Shown in pieces: positions 11,100-22,263 of a stretch of 64,000 nt of DNA. A program made the translations under genes and the position numbers. The stretch is from Branchinecta lynchi (taxonomy: Eukaryota > Arthropoda > Branchiopoda > Anostraca > Branchinectidae). The stretch is taken from contig JAKZAP010000001.1 in assembly GCA_023053575.1 (NCBI GenBank), forward strand, positions 31,142,533 through 31,206,532. The letters are read 5' to 3'. How positions within the stretch are numbered: position 1 is the stretch's first letter; each line of letters opens with the position of its first letter. The notes beneath the pieces are model-generated. The model was given only the letters and a program-made list of their open reading frames with translations. It searched no databases and was not told where the DNA came from.

Positions 11100-13155
11100 G
11101 AATTTTATTTTAACCCGTCTAGGTAGCGACACTATTTTCCGCCTAGTAACAGAAATCAAACAATGCTTTGAAAGAGGCCTCATTCTCATAGCAGCTTTCC
11201 TGGATTTCGAGGGCGCGTATGATAATGTCCGCAAGCACAGACTAATTGCAAAACTGATCTCAATGGGATTCCCGATCCAGGTGGCGTCCTTCCTAGATAG
11301 CTTCCTAAGTGATAGACAAATAGCTGTAAAGGTCAATGGAAAATTATCAACACCCAGGAAAACAGAAATTGGTCTACTACAGGGGGCTGTCCTCAGCTGC
11401 CTGCTGTTTGCCCTCTTTTTGTGGGACCTCAACCTACCGCATGAGCATGGAGAGTTCGCAGACGAATTGGGATACTGGGTAGTAGGATCAACTCACTCGG
11501 AGGCTGAACAAAAACTCCAGTCAGCAATGGCAAAACTAGAAGAATTCTCAGCAAGACCAGAACTACCACTCGTCCCATCCAAATCCCTTGTAGTACAGTT
11601 CCATAGAAGAAGATCATCCACACCCTGCTCCATCATTCTGAACGGTCTCCCTCTGCCTGAGGCATCACAAACAAAGTACCTGGGAATAACACTGGACAGA
11701 AAAAAAAACCTTCCATCACCACGTCAAGGACCTATCGACTCGGTGCCTCCGTAAAATTCGCCCCATGATGAGGCTGGCGGCTACACCCTTCGGTTGCTCT
11801 GACAAGATCCTCCTTACTTTCTATAGGCAGTACATCAGACCCCAAATAGATTATGTATCGATAATCCATGGATCCTGCTCCAAGACGACCCTGAACCAGC
11901 TTGAAACAGTCCAGAATACGGCCCTTAGGATTGCATTTCGAAGATCAACCAAAACTCAGTTCCTCAGAGAGGAAACAGGAATTGAAACCATTTCAGCCCT
12001 CCCCATCATGTATTATATAACTGGCTTAGACACGAACAGTCTTACACCGGTCTCCCCATAGAGATCAAGCGGCTCCAAGCATACCACCCGATCCCGCCAG
12101 CTGATGTTAAGCCCAAAATCAGCAGTTCTCCACCTTGGACCCTCAACAAGCCACTAGTACTTATCCGGTTTGCCGACACGAGAAAGTCCGAGCTATCTCT
12201 CCAGGCTGCCAAAGTGACGTTTGCGCAGTTACGGCATACCATCAACAAAAATCGCTTCCCGATCTTCGTGGACTGTTCTAAAACAGAATCATGTACGGGA
12301 AGCAGCGCATTTCTTGAAGAACTGAGTATCATAGCCCTTGAAAACTCCCCCCCCCCACCTTTGCATCATGTCAGCAGAAATCAGAGCAATAAATCTGGCA
12401 ATTGAGACCCTGTTACGGCTTCCCACCATCCCCATCGAAGCAGTGATCTACTCAGACTCGATGTCAGCCCTCCAGTTGTTAGCTAACCCTGGATGCGAAA
12501 ACGAAGATATTGATGTCCACATGAACGAACTCTTCAATAATGGTTGCTCCCTCTCACTCCAGTATATCCCCAGCCACATGGGGATACGAGGGAACGAAGT
12601 AGCTGACAAAGCGGCTAAAGAGGCGACATCAGCCCGACAACTACGAAACCACCCAACACCCCTGCGAGACGTTCTACGCATACGCACCCAGTGCGCTCTA
12701 GCATCCAAGCCTCACCCAAAGTTCTCCCCACTCCGAGGAAAAACTGAAAGCAGACTCTACGATCGTATACGAGCAAGAGCAACTGGGCTGAACCACTCAG
12801 CCTTCGCCTTCAAGATCCCCACGATCAATGGCCATCCCCCGACCTCACCTCTCTGCAGGTTCTGCAAAACAATGAACGAATCACTGGATCATATACTCTT
12901 CCAGTGCTCCCATCAACAGATACATCTGAATATCCATAGATCCCAAGCTGTCTCAATGTCAAGAAGTTTCATCTCAATCCTTCAACCGAATCCATACGGT
13001 CCAGATCACTCTCCCCCTCAGCCGAAACCTCAATCTTCAAGGCAATCATATCCTTTTTGAGGACAGCAGACCTATTTGAGTCTATATAAGTAGGCATAGC
13101 AACATAGCCCAGACGTGAAAAGGCAAACTGGACAACTCCGATCCGATGCCACACT
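11100..13155 (+). mobile_element. Decayed RNase H-bearing LINE (R1/I-like group), 5' truncated
   Basis: Three plus-strand open pieces (10918-11754, 11765-12061, 12338-13060) are fragments of one ORF2 broken by stops and frameshifts. The first has a reverse transcriptase fingers/palm region: SDTIFRLVTEI, FLDFEGAYDNVRKHRL, then GLLQGAVLSCLLF. The usual F/YADD box has become FADELGYW, so one catalytic Asp is lost. The third piece has an RNase H domain (YSDSMSALQLL..., then YIPSHMGIRGNEVADKAAKEA) and a cysteine/histidine knuckle CRFCKTMNESLDHILFQC. The endonuclease is absent. RT followed by RNase H fits the R1, I, LOA or Ingi lineages. This copy cannot be active. Confidence 0.85.
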
Positions 13156-13429
13156 GAAAAGAAGAATAAAGTAGTGACTACAACTTTGCTTCATTCTGTT
13201 GATGGATATCAGGGCAGCCGGAGACGGATCCACTTCTCAATGAGATGGCTGTGCCTGGTCCAGGGGTTAAGGCATAGCAGATATTTGGAAAACCGAAAGA
13301 AAACCGAATTTGATGAACATTTTCGGTACAGAAAGGGAAAAGACACAGAATGTGGCGAAGAGCAGTGGTATTGTCATGAGTACGCAGGAATCTTCCGGTT
13401 ACCTTTACGGAAACGATACGGGCAGAGGC

Positions 13430-14322
13430 TCCACTGATTCGCTTCACCAAATGGGCTAATCTTTATATGTCCGACTGATTCGGCCACTGCGGGTCTAGCA
13501 GGATGGAGGAGGGGGATTTTTGTGATCGCGTAGGGGTCGAACGAGTGGAACGCTTGGGTTGAAACAAGGAACATATGGAGTTCATATGCCCTAGATCAGT
13601 GATTCCCAACCTTTACCGTACCGCGTACCCCTAATCAAAGGTCCGAAAAGATTGCGTACCCCCTTTTTCAGACCGTAAAAGACGATATTTATTATCATTA
13701 ATAATAAAGCAGTGTAGAAATATACACAAAATCGACACTTGAGGCTGCTTTGAAGCCAAAATTTTGTCAAACCTCGGCTCGATGTCATTAACGGCAATAT
13801 TTTTTTTTACTGTCAGTCTGTTTCTGTGTTTGGTTTTGATGTTCTCCGTGCTTTCATCAAGCTCCTTTTAAACAATATTGTTTGACACAGGAACAGACTT
13901 TACTGCAGTGTGCTAGCTTGTTTTGGAATCTTGTAATCAGAGGCGTCACGAAGGGGTTGCCAACACCCTCCCCCTGAAAGTGGTCGGCCAGATCGGCGCA
14001 AAGCGACGCTATTTTTTCATAAAAACAATATTTTCTTGTTTTTTTAAACAGTCATTTTAGCTAGTGATGCCTCTGCTGGTAATATTAAGCTTTTGGCAAT
14101 CAAAAACGAATTAGGGGAGATTTTGAAGCTAGAGACTAAACCGATTTTGGTACCTTCGCGTACCCCATTCAAGGGTCTCGCGTACCCCTTAGGGTACGCG
14201 TACCACGGGTTGGGAACCACTGCCCTAGATGATCCAGCATGGGTCCAGACAGGATCCGACAATAGTTGGGAGGGGGGAGGGACCAGAATTTCCCGAAAAT
14301 TGCTCTGATTCTAGTGAAACTT
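13430..14322. repeat. Family C interspersed repeat, split by a hAT element
   Basis: The left half (to 13596) contains GCGTAGGGGTCGAACGAGTGG and ends ATGCCCTAGAT. The right half (from 14223) continues CCCTAGATGATCCAGCATGG... with GGATCCGAC and a G-rich run. Other copies with the same phrases (CCCTAGA, GGATCCGAC, long G-run, AACGAGTGG) are at 14870-15257 and 28660-29040. No coding potential. Confidence 0.55.
13597..14222. mobile_element. Non-autonomous hAT element, 626 bp
   Basis: Terminal inverted repeats CAGTGATTCCCAACC...GGTTGGGAACCACTG are typical of the hAT superfamily. They are flanked by an exact 8-bp target duplication CCCTAGAT (13589-13596 and 14223-14230). Subterminal inverted GCGTACCCC/GGGGTACGC blocks are also present. 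No transposase frame. The element sits in a family C repeat. A CAGAGGCGTCACGA phrase at ~13940 suggests a further nested family K end. Confidence 0.9.
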
Positions 14323-14327
14323 GTAGC

Positions 14328-14715
14328 GTGTTCCACCCTACTTACCATAGTTACTACGCATGACGTCACGAATTCTGGCTTTTTGCCGTCAAGGCTGGAA
14401 CGACTTTTCTATTTTCCAGCAGAATAGCATGCCACGGCGAATCCGACCAATCATGTTACAGAGATGAGTAGTTACCACGCTTACTACGCTCTCGACCATG
14501 GTAAGCAAATAGATACTATTTCGAGAAGGTCGGAACCATCAGCGTAGTAGCTTTTCACGAGGTTGGAACGAAAATAGTAACTAATAGTTACTATTGTTAG
14601 AAGGGTGGAACAAACTCCATAACACTTTTTTCGGAAAGTGAGACCTTTTAGGTCAGAAAAGCACTCTTTCGTTTACTTTACTAAAATGACGGATTACCGC
14701 CGCCCAAAAAATGTA
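14328..14715. mobile_element. MITE family D, copy 2
   Basis: Near-identical to 12-430, including the GTGTTCCACCCTACTTACCA left end, the TAGTAACTA palindrome and the AGGGTGGAACA right end, plus ~100 bp of shared sequence beyond. Differences are scattered single bases. Confidence 0.65.
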
Positions 14716-14850
14716 CTTTGAATGGACAAGTTCATTTTCCAGCTTGAGCCTGAAGAGGACCCTTGCCAAGAAGGGCAGAAATATAGCTCCAATAAAATGA
14801 AGCTGACTTATATGTTTTGCACCGTTAAATATGATTAGAGATGATTCCTT
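14716..14850 (+). mobile_element. Penelope-related family G fragment
   Basis: Shares with 48455-48726 and 56249-56345 the phrase TTGAGCCTGAAGAGGACCC..., then TATAGCTCCAATAAAAT and an end resembling TTTTGCACCGTTAAATATGATT. It contains the hammerhead-like segment described separately. It is a terminal fragment of a sister family to the Penelope elements at 21.8 and 60.7 kb. Confidence 0.55.
14740..14805 (+). ncRNA. Hammerhead-like ribozyme motif, family G (weakly decayed)
   Basis: Stem I pairs CAGCTT (14740-14745) with AAGCTG (14800-14805) and GAGC (14746-14749) with GCTC (14786-14789). The core CTGAAGA is at 14750-14756 and GAAA at 14778-14781. Stem II pairs GG-CCCTT with AAGGGC. The predicted cleavage is after TATA (14785/14786). 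The first stem II pair is G-A rather than G-C, so activity may be reduced. Stem I differs in sequence from the Penelope copies but keeps pairing. Confidence 0.6.
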
Positions 14851-14869
14851 AGACGAATTTGTATGTGTC

Positions 14870-15257
14870 CGAACTGGATTCAAGGACGGTGTGTGTAAGG
14901 AGGGGGGGGGGGGCTGGAGGGGGGAGGTCCTGGAATTTTGAGGCAAGCCTGTAGATCAAAAGTGGAGCGAATGGGATAAAATTTTGAAGGTATAATACTG
15001 ATATGCCCTAGAACCACTCATGGTTCCGGTAGGATCCGACCTCGGCTGTGGGAGAAGGATGGCGCTCGAAATGGTCTGATTCAAGAGAAAACTGATGGGG
15101 GGGGGGGGGGGGTACGAGAAGTTGCCGTAGATTATAAAGTATGTGTTCGAACCAAGCCGACGCGGATGTTGTGTGGCACGCCTTAAGGATTAAACGAGTG
15201 GATCGATTAGGCTGAGGGTGAAACTTCGAAGGTTTAAAGGTCACTTCCCCTAGATGA
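14870..15257. repeat. Family C interspersed repeat, second copy, cut by a LINE insertion
   Basis: Contains a G-run at ~14908, GGATCCGACCTCGG at ~15034 and another G-run at ~15099-15112, then AACGAGTGGATCG. It ends CCCTAGATGATCT directly at the ATT tail of the LINE at 15258. Confidence 0.5.
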
Positions 15258-15720
15258 TCTAATAATAATTCCTTTATTCTCCATAATAGCATAAGAAACA
15301 CGCTAGCTTCGGATAGTCAATTACATGTTAATATACTTATTTTCAACACACTTAAAAAAAAAAAAAAACAGCCTCAGGAATTAAAGTTACGTACAAAATA
15401 AGGTACAAATGAAGACAAGTACCGGTCAGTCGAATTTACAGGTGGCAGGCTTAGCTTTTGAAGACCGATTGACCGTGTAAACTGCCTAGTACAGGACTTC
15501 GGTCGTAAATCTGACACATATTCAGGCAAAATATCTCTGTGAGTTTCAGACGACAGACATTTGAACCCAAATTTCATCGTCAGGGCATGTCTTCTTTCTT
15601 TAAGGGTCGGTAGACATAATACACTAAGACTATCTTCATATGAAACATACTGGGCCCCTAAAATGATTTTGCACGCTCGCTTTTGGATACCCTCGAGCTT
15701 ATCACTCAGAGTCGAGGTGA
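15258..15720 (-). mobile_element. LINE 3' fragment with ATT tail
   Basis: The minus strand encodes DKLEGIQKRACKIILG...YVSYEDSLSVLCLPTLKERRHAL followed by a C-terminal tail ending ...VPYFVRNFNS. This is the conserved region after the reverse transcriptase in several LINE clades (IQKRA, L..RR). It is followed by an A-rich stretch, an AATAAAG signal and a short (ATT)n end at ~15258-15275. The 5' part is missing. It sits in the family C repeat. Confidence 0.7.
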
Positions 15721-17379
15721 GGCCAGGGTCTATTTTGGGGCTCCGGCGGGTTTGGACACGGCGGTGGAGTTTTGGGCGGGGGGTGGGTGTATAAACGTTT
15801 CCAGAAGGTGCTCAAACTCTAGTGAAATTTAATGGGTGCCAGAGATTAGATATCCCGATTCTAGCTCCGAAGCCGTATTTTTCAAAGGCCAATTTTTTGT
15901 TTTCTTACATTTATGATGGGCAATAAATATATACATACATACATACTCACAACAAGTGCCATATGACATGGGTAGCTCTTGCTTCTGCCAAAATTCAACT
16001 ACTTCCCATACAGATTAAATTGGCTAAAAACCGCACCATAAATGACGCGTTTTCCAAAAAATAGAGAATACTACGAGAGGGGCCGCAGGTGACACACTAA
16101 AGTCAGGGCGCCTTTTTGGACACTGTGGTCAGGAGTTTCTAAAAGACACTCAATCTGTTCAAACCTTGCCTGAAGGATTCTTTGTTTCAAATAAACCTAC
16201 TTTTATGCCAAAATACAGAGATTTTGATACAAAACCCGATTGTGAAATTCACCAACTGCCTTTGATCATTCTGTCAAGCTCTAAACATACGACTGAGAGT
16301 ACGATTCTCTGAGGAATGCCCCCCCCCCTTCGAACCGCCCCTGATGTTTGGGGGACTGAAATCCTGCGATTTGAAAATTCACCTACCAAATTTCGAACTT
16401 AAGAAGACCTACCGGATTTTAGGATTGATTTCAAAATTGGACCAAAGTTCGGAACGGATACTCCTGATTTTGAACTATCTACAGAATCTCGGTATTTTAT
16501 TTATTTATTTATTTTATTTCAAATAAGGCCAACATGGGCCATAATATGACAAAAACACACTGAACAAACATACAAATGTAAGTACCAGGTTACTTACGGG
16601 ACTCCCGTCAAAAGCCCCGCGTACAACCACGCAAGCCATACAGGCAGAGAAAGCCGCATCTGAGGCCCACAAAGGATCCTAAGAAGTGGGCTAGGGGATC
16701 GGAGGATCCTGGTTTGAAGGGAAAGAATTGACCGCCTCCGAAGTTCACCAAAAGATGGAAGCCCTTCACCAACAAACATTCCCGATGCACTACAGTTCCA
16801 AGGAAGACCGTGAAGCCACCGTTATTATACAGAGTAATTAAAGACTGATATTCCGACTGAACTGAATTGAGTTGTATTTATAACCTGTCTATGTATAGAC
16901 GGAGTATGGTAAAAAAAAAAAAAAAAATGAAAAAAGAAAGAAACACAAAAACAATAGCCAAAATAATTGAAAGTCATAAAACGAAACATGATGGAGCTCC
17001 ATGGCTGACTACATTCTGTTGGTGGATCTCAGGACACCCGCAGACGAATCAGCTATACAAAACTTTTCAATGAGATAGCTGTTCTTTCTCCAGGGGGGGG
17101 GGGGGGGGGGGGGTATAATTTTGAGAGATTTGGTATAACTTTGTTGAAATGAGACCGAAGTTCGGGATTAGTAAAACAACCATATCCTGGCAGTCATACC
17201 GAATACATTACCGAATCTCGGTAATTATACCGAATAATTATGAGTCGATAGCCTATTTGGGTATATTGGCCAACTACCGAATTCCTGTGATTATATCGAA
17301 TAATTCTGGTACCAAAAAATTACCGAATAATTTTACTAATTGTTTGGCCTTGAACGGTTTAGATCTAGAATTGTGAAAT
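15721..17379. other. No host gene seen; simple repeats and unassigned repeat pieces
   Basis: Contains a (TTTA)n stretch at ~16497-16520 that may be the tail of a minus-strand LINE end, an A-run at ~16912-16927, and a long G-run at ~17093-17113. The phrase CATTCTGTTGGTGGATCTCAGG (~17018) resembles CATTCTGTTGATGGATATCAGG at ~13191, just after the RNase H LINE. These may therefore share an unrecognised 3' repeat. Confidence 0.4.
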
Positions 17380-17712
17380 TCCGGACGAACTACCTTGTCT
17401 GGCGAGAAAATGGTTTTCATTATTGTGCTCAGCATGGCTCCTTACCTTATAATCAACTATCGCATTAGCTGTTTAAAAATATTTTGTCTGTCCCTTAATT
17501 TGAACCCCTTAATTTGCCCACCTCTATATGTAGAGCTACAGAGCGCATCTACGAACTTGACCTTACCCTTGACCCGAAGAATCGTCACACCATGTTTCAT
17601 CGAAATATATCATTCCTTTCGAGAGTTATCGTGCTAACAGACGGACAGATGGACAACTTTTGCGATGTCATAGGTATCCCTCCATTTACGTTTTGGGATC
17701 CCAAAAAGTGTG
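17380..17712. mobile_element. Family B fragment (inverted orientation)
   Basis: Retains one GTCTGGCGAGAAAATGGTTTTC repeat unit piece, the ACAGACGGACAGATGGACAAC tract and the end TACGTTTTGGGATCCCAAAA, as at 41.7-42.0 kb. The rest of the tandem core is absent. Confidence 0.6.
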
Positions 17713-18246
17713 AGGGGTAATTCAAAGAATTTGATTCATGTGTAAGCGGAGAAGGTGGGAGATACCATCATCTTTCAACGGTAACACTGTTACCTTAGTT
17801 TTCTTCAAAATCCTCACGGTAGCCAACGTTACCAACAAATTACTTGGATACTATTATATTCATAACTTAATCAGTGAACTCCCGCCGGAGGTCAAAAGGG
17901 GTACTAAACCTTCGAGAAGATCGAGTGGCTACTAAGATGACTAATACAACAAAGTTTATCACCACGTGAATGTTTAAATATGTCGGAAGAGGAAATCATC
18001 GGTCACTTTGACATTTTTTGGTCTCGGAAGCTCTATACTATTTAGCTAAATTCCAGAATGTTCAAGAAATCGCTATAACGAATTTAGTATAAATTTACGG
18101 CGTTTGTTTATTGTGATCCAGTTTAAAAACTGAAAGAAATGGATAAAGCTAGTAACTAGTTTGATTTGTCTACAGGGTCAAGACGTTGCAACTGCTAAAA
18201 TGCTTACGATGCAACTCCTTTAACGAGTGCTTTAACTCATACTTAC
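17713..18246. other. No gene seen; intron 2 flank of SDR exon 2
   Basis: Unique-looking intronic sequence up to the exon 2 donor. Nothing recognised. Confidence 0.4.
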
Positions 18247-18379
18247 CACCATTTTGCCGTATCTCCGTCGCTGTTTCAGTGGCTGTTTCCAGATTAAGGT
18301 CTGTACAAATGACTTTCGCCCCATACTTTGCGTATGTGTAAGCAATCTCTCTGCCGATCCCGTGACCAGCTCCGGTGAT
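18247..18379 (-). CDS. SDR16C-like dehydrogenase, coding exon 2 (NAD(P)-binding motif)
   Basis: The exon encodes residues 50-93 plus one base. It starts right after a TTTCAG acceptor (forward ctgaaa at 18380-18385) with ITGAGHGIGREIAYTYAKYG, the TGxxxGIG dinucleotide-binding loop of classical SDRs. It then gives AKVICTDLN; the Asp at residue ~76, at the end of strand beta-2, favours NAD(H) over NADP(H), which is an inference. A GTAAGT donor lies at 18246-18241 and leaves phase 1. The codon split across the intron is completed by the first two bases of the exon at 10257. About 12.3 kb of transposon-filled intron separates it from exon 1. Confidence 0.9.
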
Positions 18380-19835
18380 CTGAAATAAAGGAATCCTTGC
18401 ATGTGAATCACATCAGGCTTCACATCTTTGGACTAAAACATATTGTCGACTGCAGTCGACACACTAAATTCGCATTTCACTCAGAGCAGATCAATACACG
18501 AGTTTCGAAGAACTAAAAGGATTGATGGGTTTGAACGGGTTGTCGGCGAAACGTCCCCACGGGAAAACGTTCTCATGCCATAACGTCCCATGACAAAACG
18601 TCCCCTGCTAAATTGACGAATAACACAAATATGAGAATACTTTGTTCGTACATGGCATTCACACGATTATCGCAATTCTGATACTCGGTTTGCTCCTTTC
18701 GTTTCTCACTCATAACTAGTTCCAGTTTACTACGGACTGAACATTTCAAACAGTTCAACCGTGGGCATTATGAGTCGTGGGCATTATGAGTGTTAGCCCG
18801 TTGTTTTACCTCGATCATGCACCGAAAGACCAAACCATTGTGCAAATGACATTTTTATCCGCCCTAGCGGCACAATGCTTGCTCTCCTCCGAATCCAACT
18901 TATTCGATCCCCCCCATCACTGACCACGAGACTTATAGTTCCACCAAATCTAAATAATTTGCTCTCTGAGAAAACGACAAATATCGAACATCGTTTAGTC
19001 AGGTCAATTAGATATAACCAAGTTAGCACCTTCAATATTTTCACTTTTCATGTTAGCCTATGCAAATATAGACGAAGGATTAGTGTTGGAACAATTTTTG
19101 GTGATGCCAACGGGCCTTTTTATAGCACCAAAAGTATGGAAGAAGTTGATTAAAGTACCGTTTAGAAATCTAGATAGCTAGGACACTTATCTGTATTATT
19201 TAGATGATTTCAGGGCAAAAGAATAAGTAAAGACCGTCGTACAATAAAAGTCGTTACACTGCGGGAAGGAAAACAAGTTTCTGTTTCCGGTCCAGATGAT
19301 GAAAATTTATAGGCTTCTTAATTAATTCTAAGGACATGAATATATCGTTACCGAAAGATCAGTGCCGACGGACTGAATTGAAAGTAAGTGAAATATATGG
19401 TTGACAAACTTGTAAAACTAGTGAGATTTCCCGGTTGATCAGACATACGGTCGTGACCTTCAGGGGTGTCCGATTAGACATATGGTCGTGACCTTCACGG
19501 GTGTCACCTTCGGTCCCTATGTAACACAAGTTATTAAGTCAATGCCAAGAACAAGGCCTCAACCCCAAGTGAAAGGTGATTTCACGGGAACCTTTTATTT
19601 AGAGGAAGATGTGAAACGAGAATTCCTATGGTGAAGGCGACAAAAGAACTTGTCCCCAACGTAATTGGCAGGGAATGTTTTCAGTGATAATTCTTTAAAA
19701 AGATGGGGTTGAAAGCATTGTTGTGAAAACAGAATGTTCTACAACCACTGAAGGTCTATGTTTGACAAAAGAGGCAAGAAAACACAGTAGCGTTTCCGAA
19801 TTATTGATTGTTTAACTGGGTTTGCATGCGGTTTT
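18380..19835. other. No gene seen; intron 1 sequence with small duplications
   Basis: A ~42-bp tandem duplication (CAGACATACGGTCGTGACCTTCA) lies at ~19440-19500, and GTGGGCATTATGAGT is repeated at ~18762-18790. Open frames here have no recognised domain. Confidence 0.4.
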
Positions 19836-20590
19836 TGGAATCCCAAAACGTAAGCGAGGGATACCTATGACATCGCGAAAGTTGTCCGTCTGTCCGTCTG
19901 TTGGCACGATATGTCTTGAAGGGGTTGAGATATTTTGTTCAAATTTGGCAAGATGACTCCCTGGGCAAAGTACAGGTCAATTTCGAAGGTGGGCTCTATA
20001 GCGCTATTTTTCGGGGTGGGGGAGGGGTTTCAAACTGAGGGACAACACAAATATTTTTAAAGGCTAATGAAATAGTCGATTAGGGCTAAGAAGACATGCT
20101 GAATCCGAATATGGTCGGAATCCGGCAAAAACGGACATTGTGGAAAAAGTAAAAGTTGTTTCTGAAGTTGATTAAAGGTCCGAACCAGGGTAGAAACGCA
20201 TGCTGAGTCGGAATATGAAAGTTATTTTCACGCCTGAGAAAGCTCTGCTCGTGGGTGACGTCACTTTGATTAACACTCTGAGCGCTTTGGGTTAATTGAG
20301 TTTAGTCATGGATGGCGCCATGGCCAGGCAGTCTGTTCTCAGTACTGTGGTGTCGTGTCGGGGGGTTGAGATGTTGTTCAAATCAAACTTCGTATAAGGA
20401 TTCCCTGGTAAAGTACAGGCCAAGGTCGTAGATATGGGTCTTGTAGCCCTGTATTTAGAGTCGGAACAGAGGGGTATCGAATTAAGGGTAGACATATGTC
20501 TTATAAGCTAGTGATAGTCGTTTAAGCGGTAAGGAGGCCCGATAAAACTATATCTGAACTTAGTTTTCTTGCCGTATAATGATTCACCCC
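19836..20590. mobile_element. Family B element, truncated
   Basis: Starts GGAATCCCAAAACGTAAGCG, then GTTGTCCGTCTGTCCGTCTG and sequence matching the left part of the copies at 7.5 and 8.4 kb. The tandem core is short and diverged. Confidence 0.5.
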
Positions 20591-20624
20591 CAATTGAAAA
20601 CAGTATTAAAAAGATATAAAAAAC

Positions 20625-20875
20625 ATTTATTCAAACAATGTTTACAACGGATACGTCAGCTATGATTCTTCATCAGCGATATTTCGGCCCTTCTTGGCAA
20701 GGGTCCTCGTCAGGCTGTCAATCCTCTGGTTCAACTTCGGGGAAGGAAACAAACCTGTAATAAATAACTGAAGCTTCTACCGACTATAAATATCTTATTA
20801 AAGTAAATTATCTTCAAATACCACTATAATGAAAAACTAGTCCTGAAATTTAATTTTTGACAACGACGCTGTTTT
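20625..20875 (-). mobile_element. Solo Penelope-like terminal arm
   Basis: Matches the left arm of the Penelope element at 21836 from CATTTATTCAAACAATGTTT to GACAACGACGCTG. It lacks the endonuclease frame. It contains an intact hammerhead motif. Confidence 0.75.
20664..20723 (-). ncRNA. Hammerhead ribozyme motif (Penelope-type), solo copy
   Basis: Core CTGACGA lies at 20713-20707 and GAAA at 20685-20682 on the minus strand. Stem I is CAGC/GCTG plus outer GATT/AATC separated by an internal loop. Stem II is GG(A)CCCTT/AAGGGCC. Stem III is only the self-complementary ATAT, which needs a second molecule. Predicted cleavage is after ATATC, between 20678 and 20677. All core bases are intact. Confidence 0.75.
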
Positions 20876-21788
20876 GGTAGTATAGTATTTTATTTTCATT
20901 TTAGAAAGACCCCAGAGAGTGTGAATTAATGTGTGATTCATGCAATTTTAGATTCATGATTGACCCCGGGAGTGGAAATAGTGAGAAAAGGAAGGAACTC
21001 AGTGAGGAACGTCTACCCAGATTCAGACGACGTCTTGAGAAAGACCCCCTAACCCCTTTACAATATTGACGAAGCCTGTTGGCTAAATATTTCTTTGATT
21101 TGTATATGATTGGAAGGACCAAAGTATTGTACAATACTTACACAAAGTCACGCATACCCAGTGGTACGAGCGTGTATGAGCTGAAGCTCTATAAACGTCA
21201 ACCTACAAACAAACAAACAACTGTTACTGAAGTGTCAGATTTCGTAGTTTCATGGTCTAGACGAGTGTAAGTTAGGCTACATGGCTTATCATCTTTTATT
21301 ACTGTAGATGGAGACAAAGCAGGGTCAAATAGCTTACTATGTGCGTTTTTGAAAGGAGTTTCACTGTAAGTTATTATGGTGGTACAAATATTAGAAGAAA
21401 TTAACAATACAGAGATTTTCCTTGAATTATTAAGTGCTAAACACGTAGTTATATTATCATTAGTGATATCAGAAAGAATTAAGTTTTTTCCAAGTCTTAG
21501 AATCCAAGATATCGTATTTGAAGGACGCTGTTCAGTAATCTGCATAAGCAATTTGTCGAAAACCAGTCGATATTGAGTCATCTATGTGAAAAGAACATGG
21601 ACTGTTGGACGCCGTAACAGTGCATCAGAATACTTGGATTTGGAAAGAAAGAAGTGTTTTTTTCAATGGTCCGGAAATGATATTAAAGGACTAGGGATAT
21701 TAAGGACTAGGGAACCTGGAGTGTTTATTTGTTTCAAGTTGCCACACAGGCTTGTACGAGTCAGTACAGCTGGCAGGGTAATCTAACA
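20876..21788. other. No recognised gene
   Basis: Several short open frames on both strands (20901-21134, 21079-21270, 21198-21581 minus) overlap one another and show no domain. One could be decayed retroelement coding sequence, but I cannot place it. Confidence 0.35.
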
Positions 21789-21872
21789 AGAGTTGCTTTT
21801 TTGCAGATACCGTGGTATCTGTTACCACGGTAACTTTTACTCAAACAATGTTTACACGGATACGTCAGCTCT

Positions 21873-21932
21873 GATTTTTCATCAGCGATATTTCGGCCCT
21901 TCTTGGCAAGGGTCCTCGTCAGGCTGTGAATC
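21873..21932 (-). ncRNA. Hammerhead ribozyme motif, sense 3' end of Penelope-like element 1
   Basis: Core CTGACGA lies at 21922-21916 and GAAA at 21894-21891. Stem I is CAGC/GCTG with outer GATT/AATC across an internal loop. Stem II is seven pairs with a bulged A. Stem III is the self-complementary ATAT. Predicted cleavage is between 21887 and 21886. It lies in the same strand as the GIY-YIG frame, near the 3' end, as expected for Penelope pLTR ribozymes. Confidence 0.8.
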
Positions 21933-22263
21933 TTCTTGTTCAACTTCGGGGAAGGAAACAAACCTGTAACAAATAACTGAAGCTTCTACCGACTATAAAT
22001 ATCTTATTAAGGTAAATTATCTTCAAGTACCAGTATAATGAAAAAACTAGTCCTGAGATTTAATTTTTGACAACGACGCTGTTTTTGCTGCATGATTGGG
22101 GCGATGACAGGAAAGGGTTTTTTCTGCATTTTGATCAACTTCGGTTTTTTCATTAATAAGGGGCTGAAAACTTAAATATTATTGTATTAATGACCTCGTT
22201 CTACGTTTCTATTATGAGTACTTGCCTGAATCTATTACTTTGAATAATCACTGCACGGAAAAA

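Noticed and set aside
17093..17113. Long G-runs (also 14908, 15099, 32984, 39680, 48425) as G-quadruplexes
   Set aside because: They are homopolymer runs inside repeat families C and K. They could form quadruplexes, but nothing points to a regulatory role, and their lengths are prone to sequencing error.
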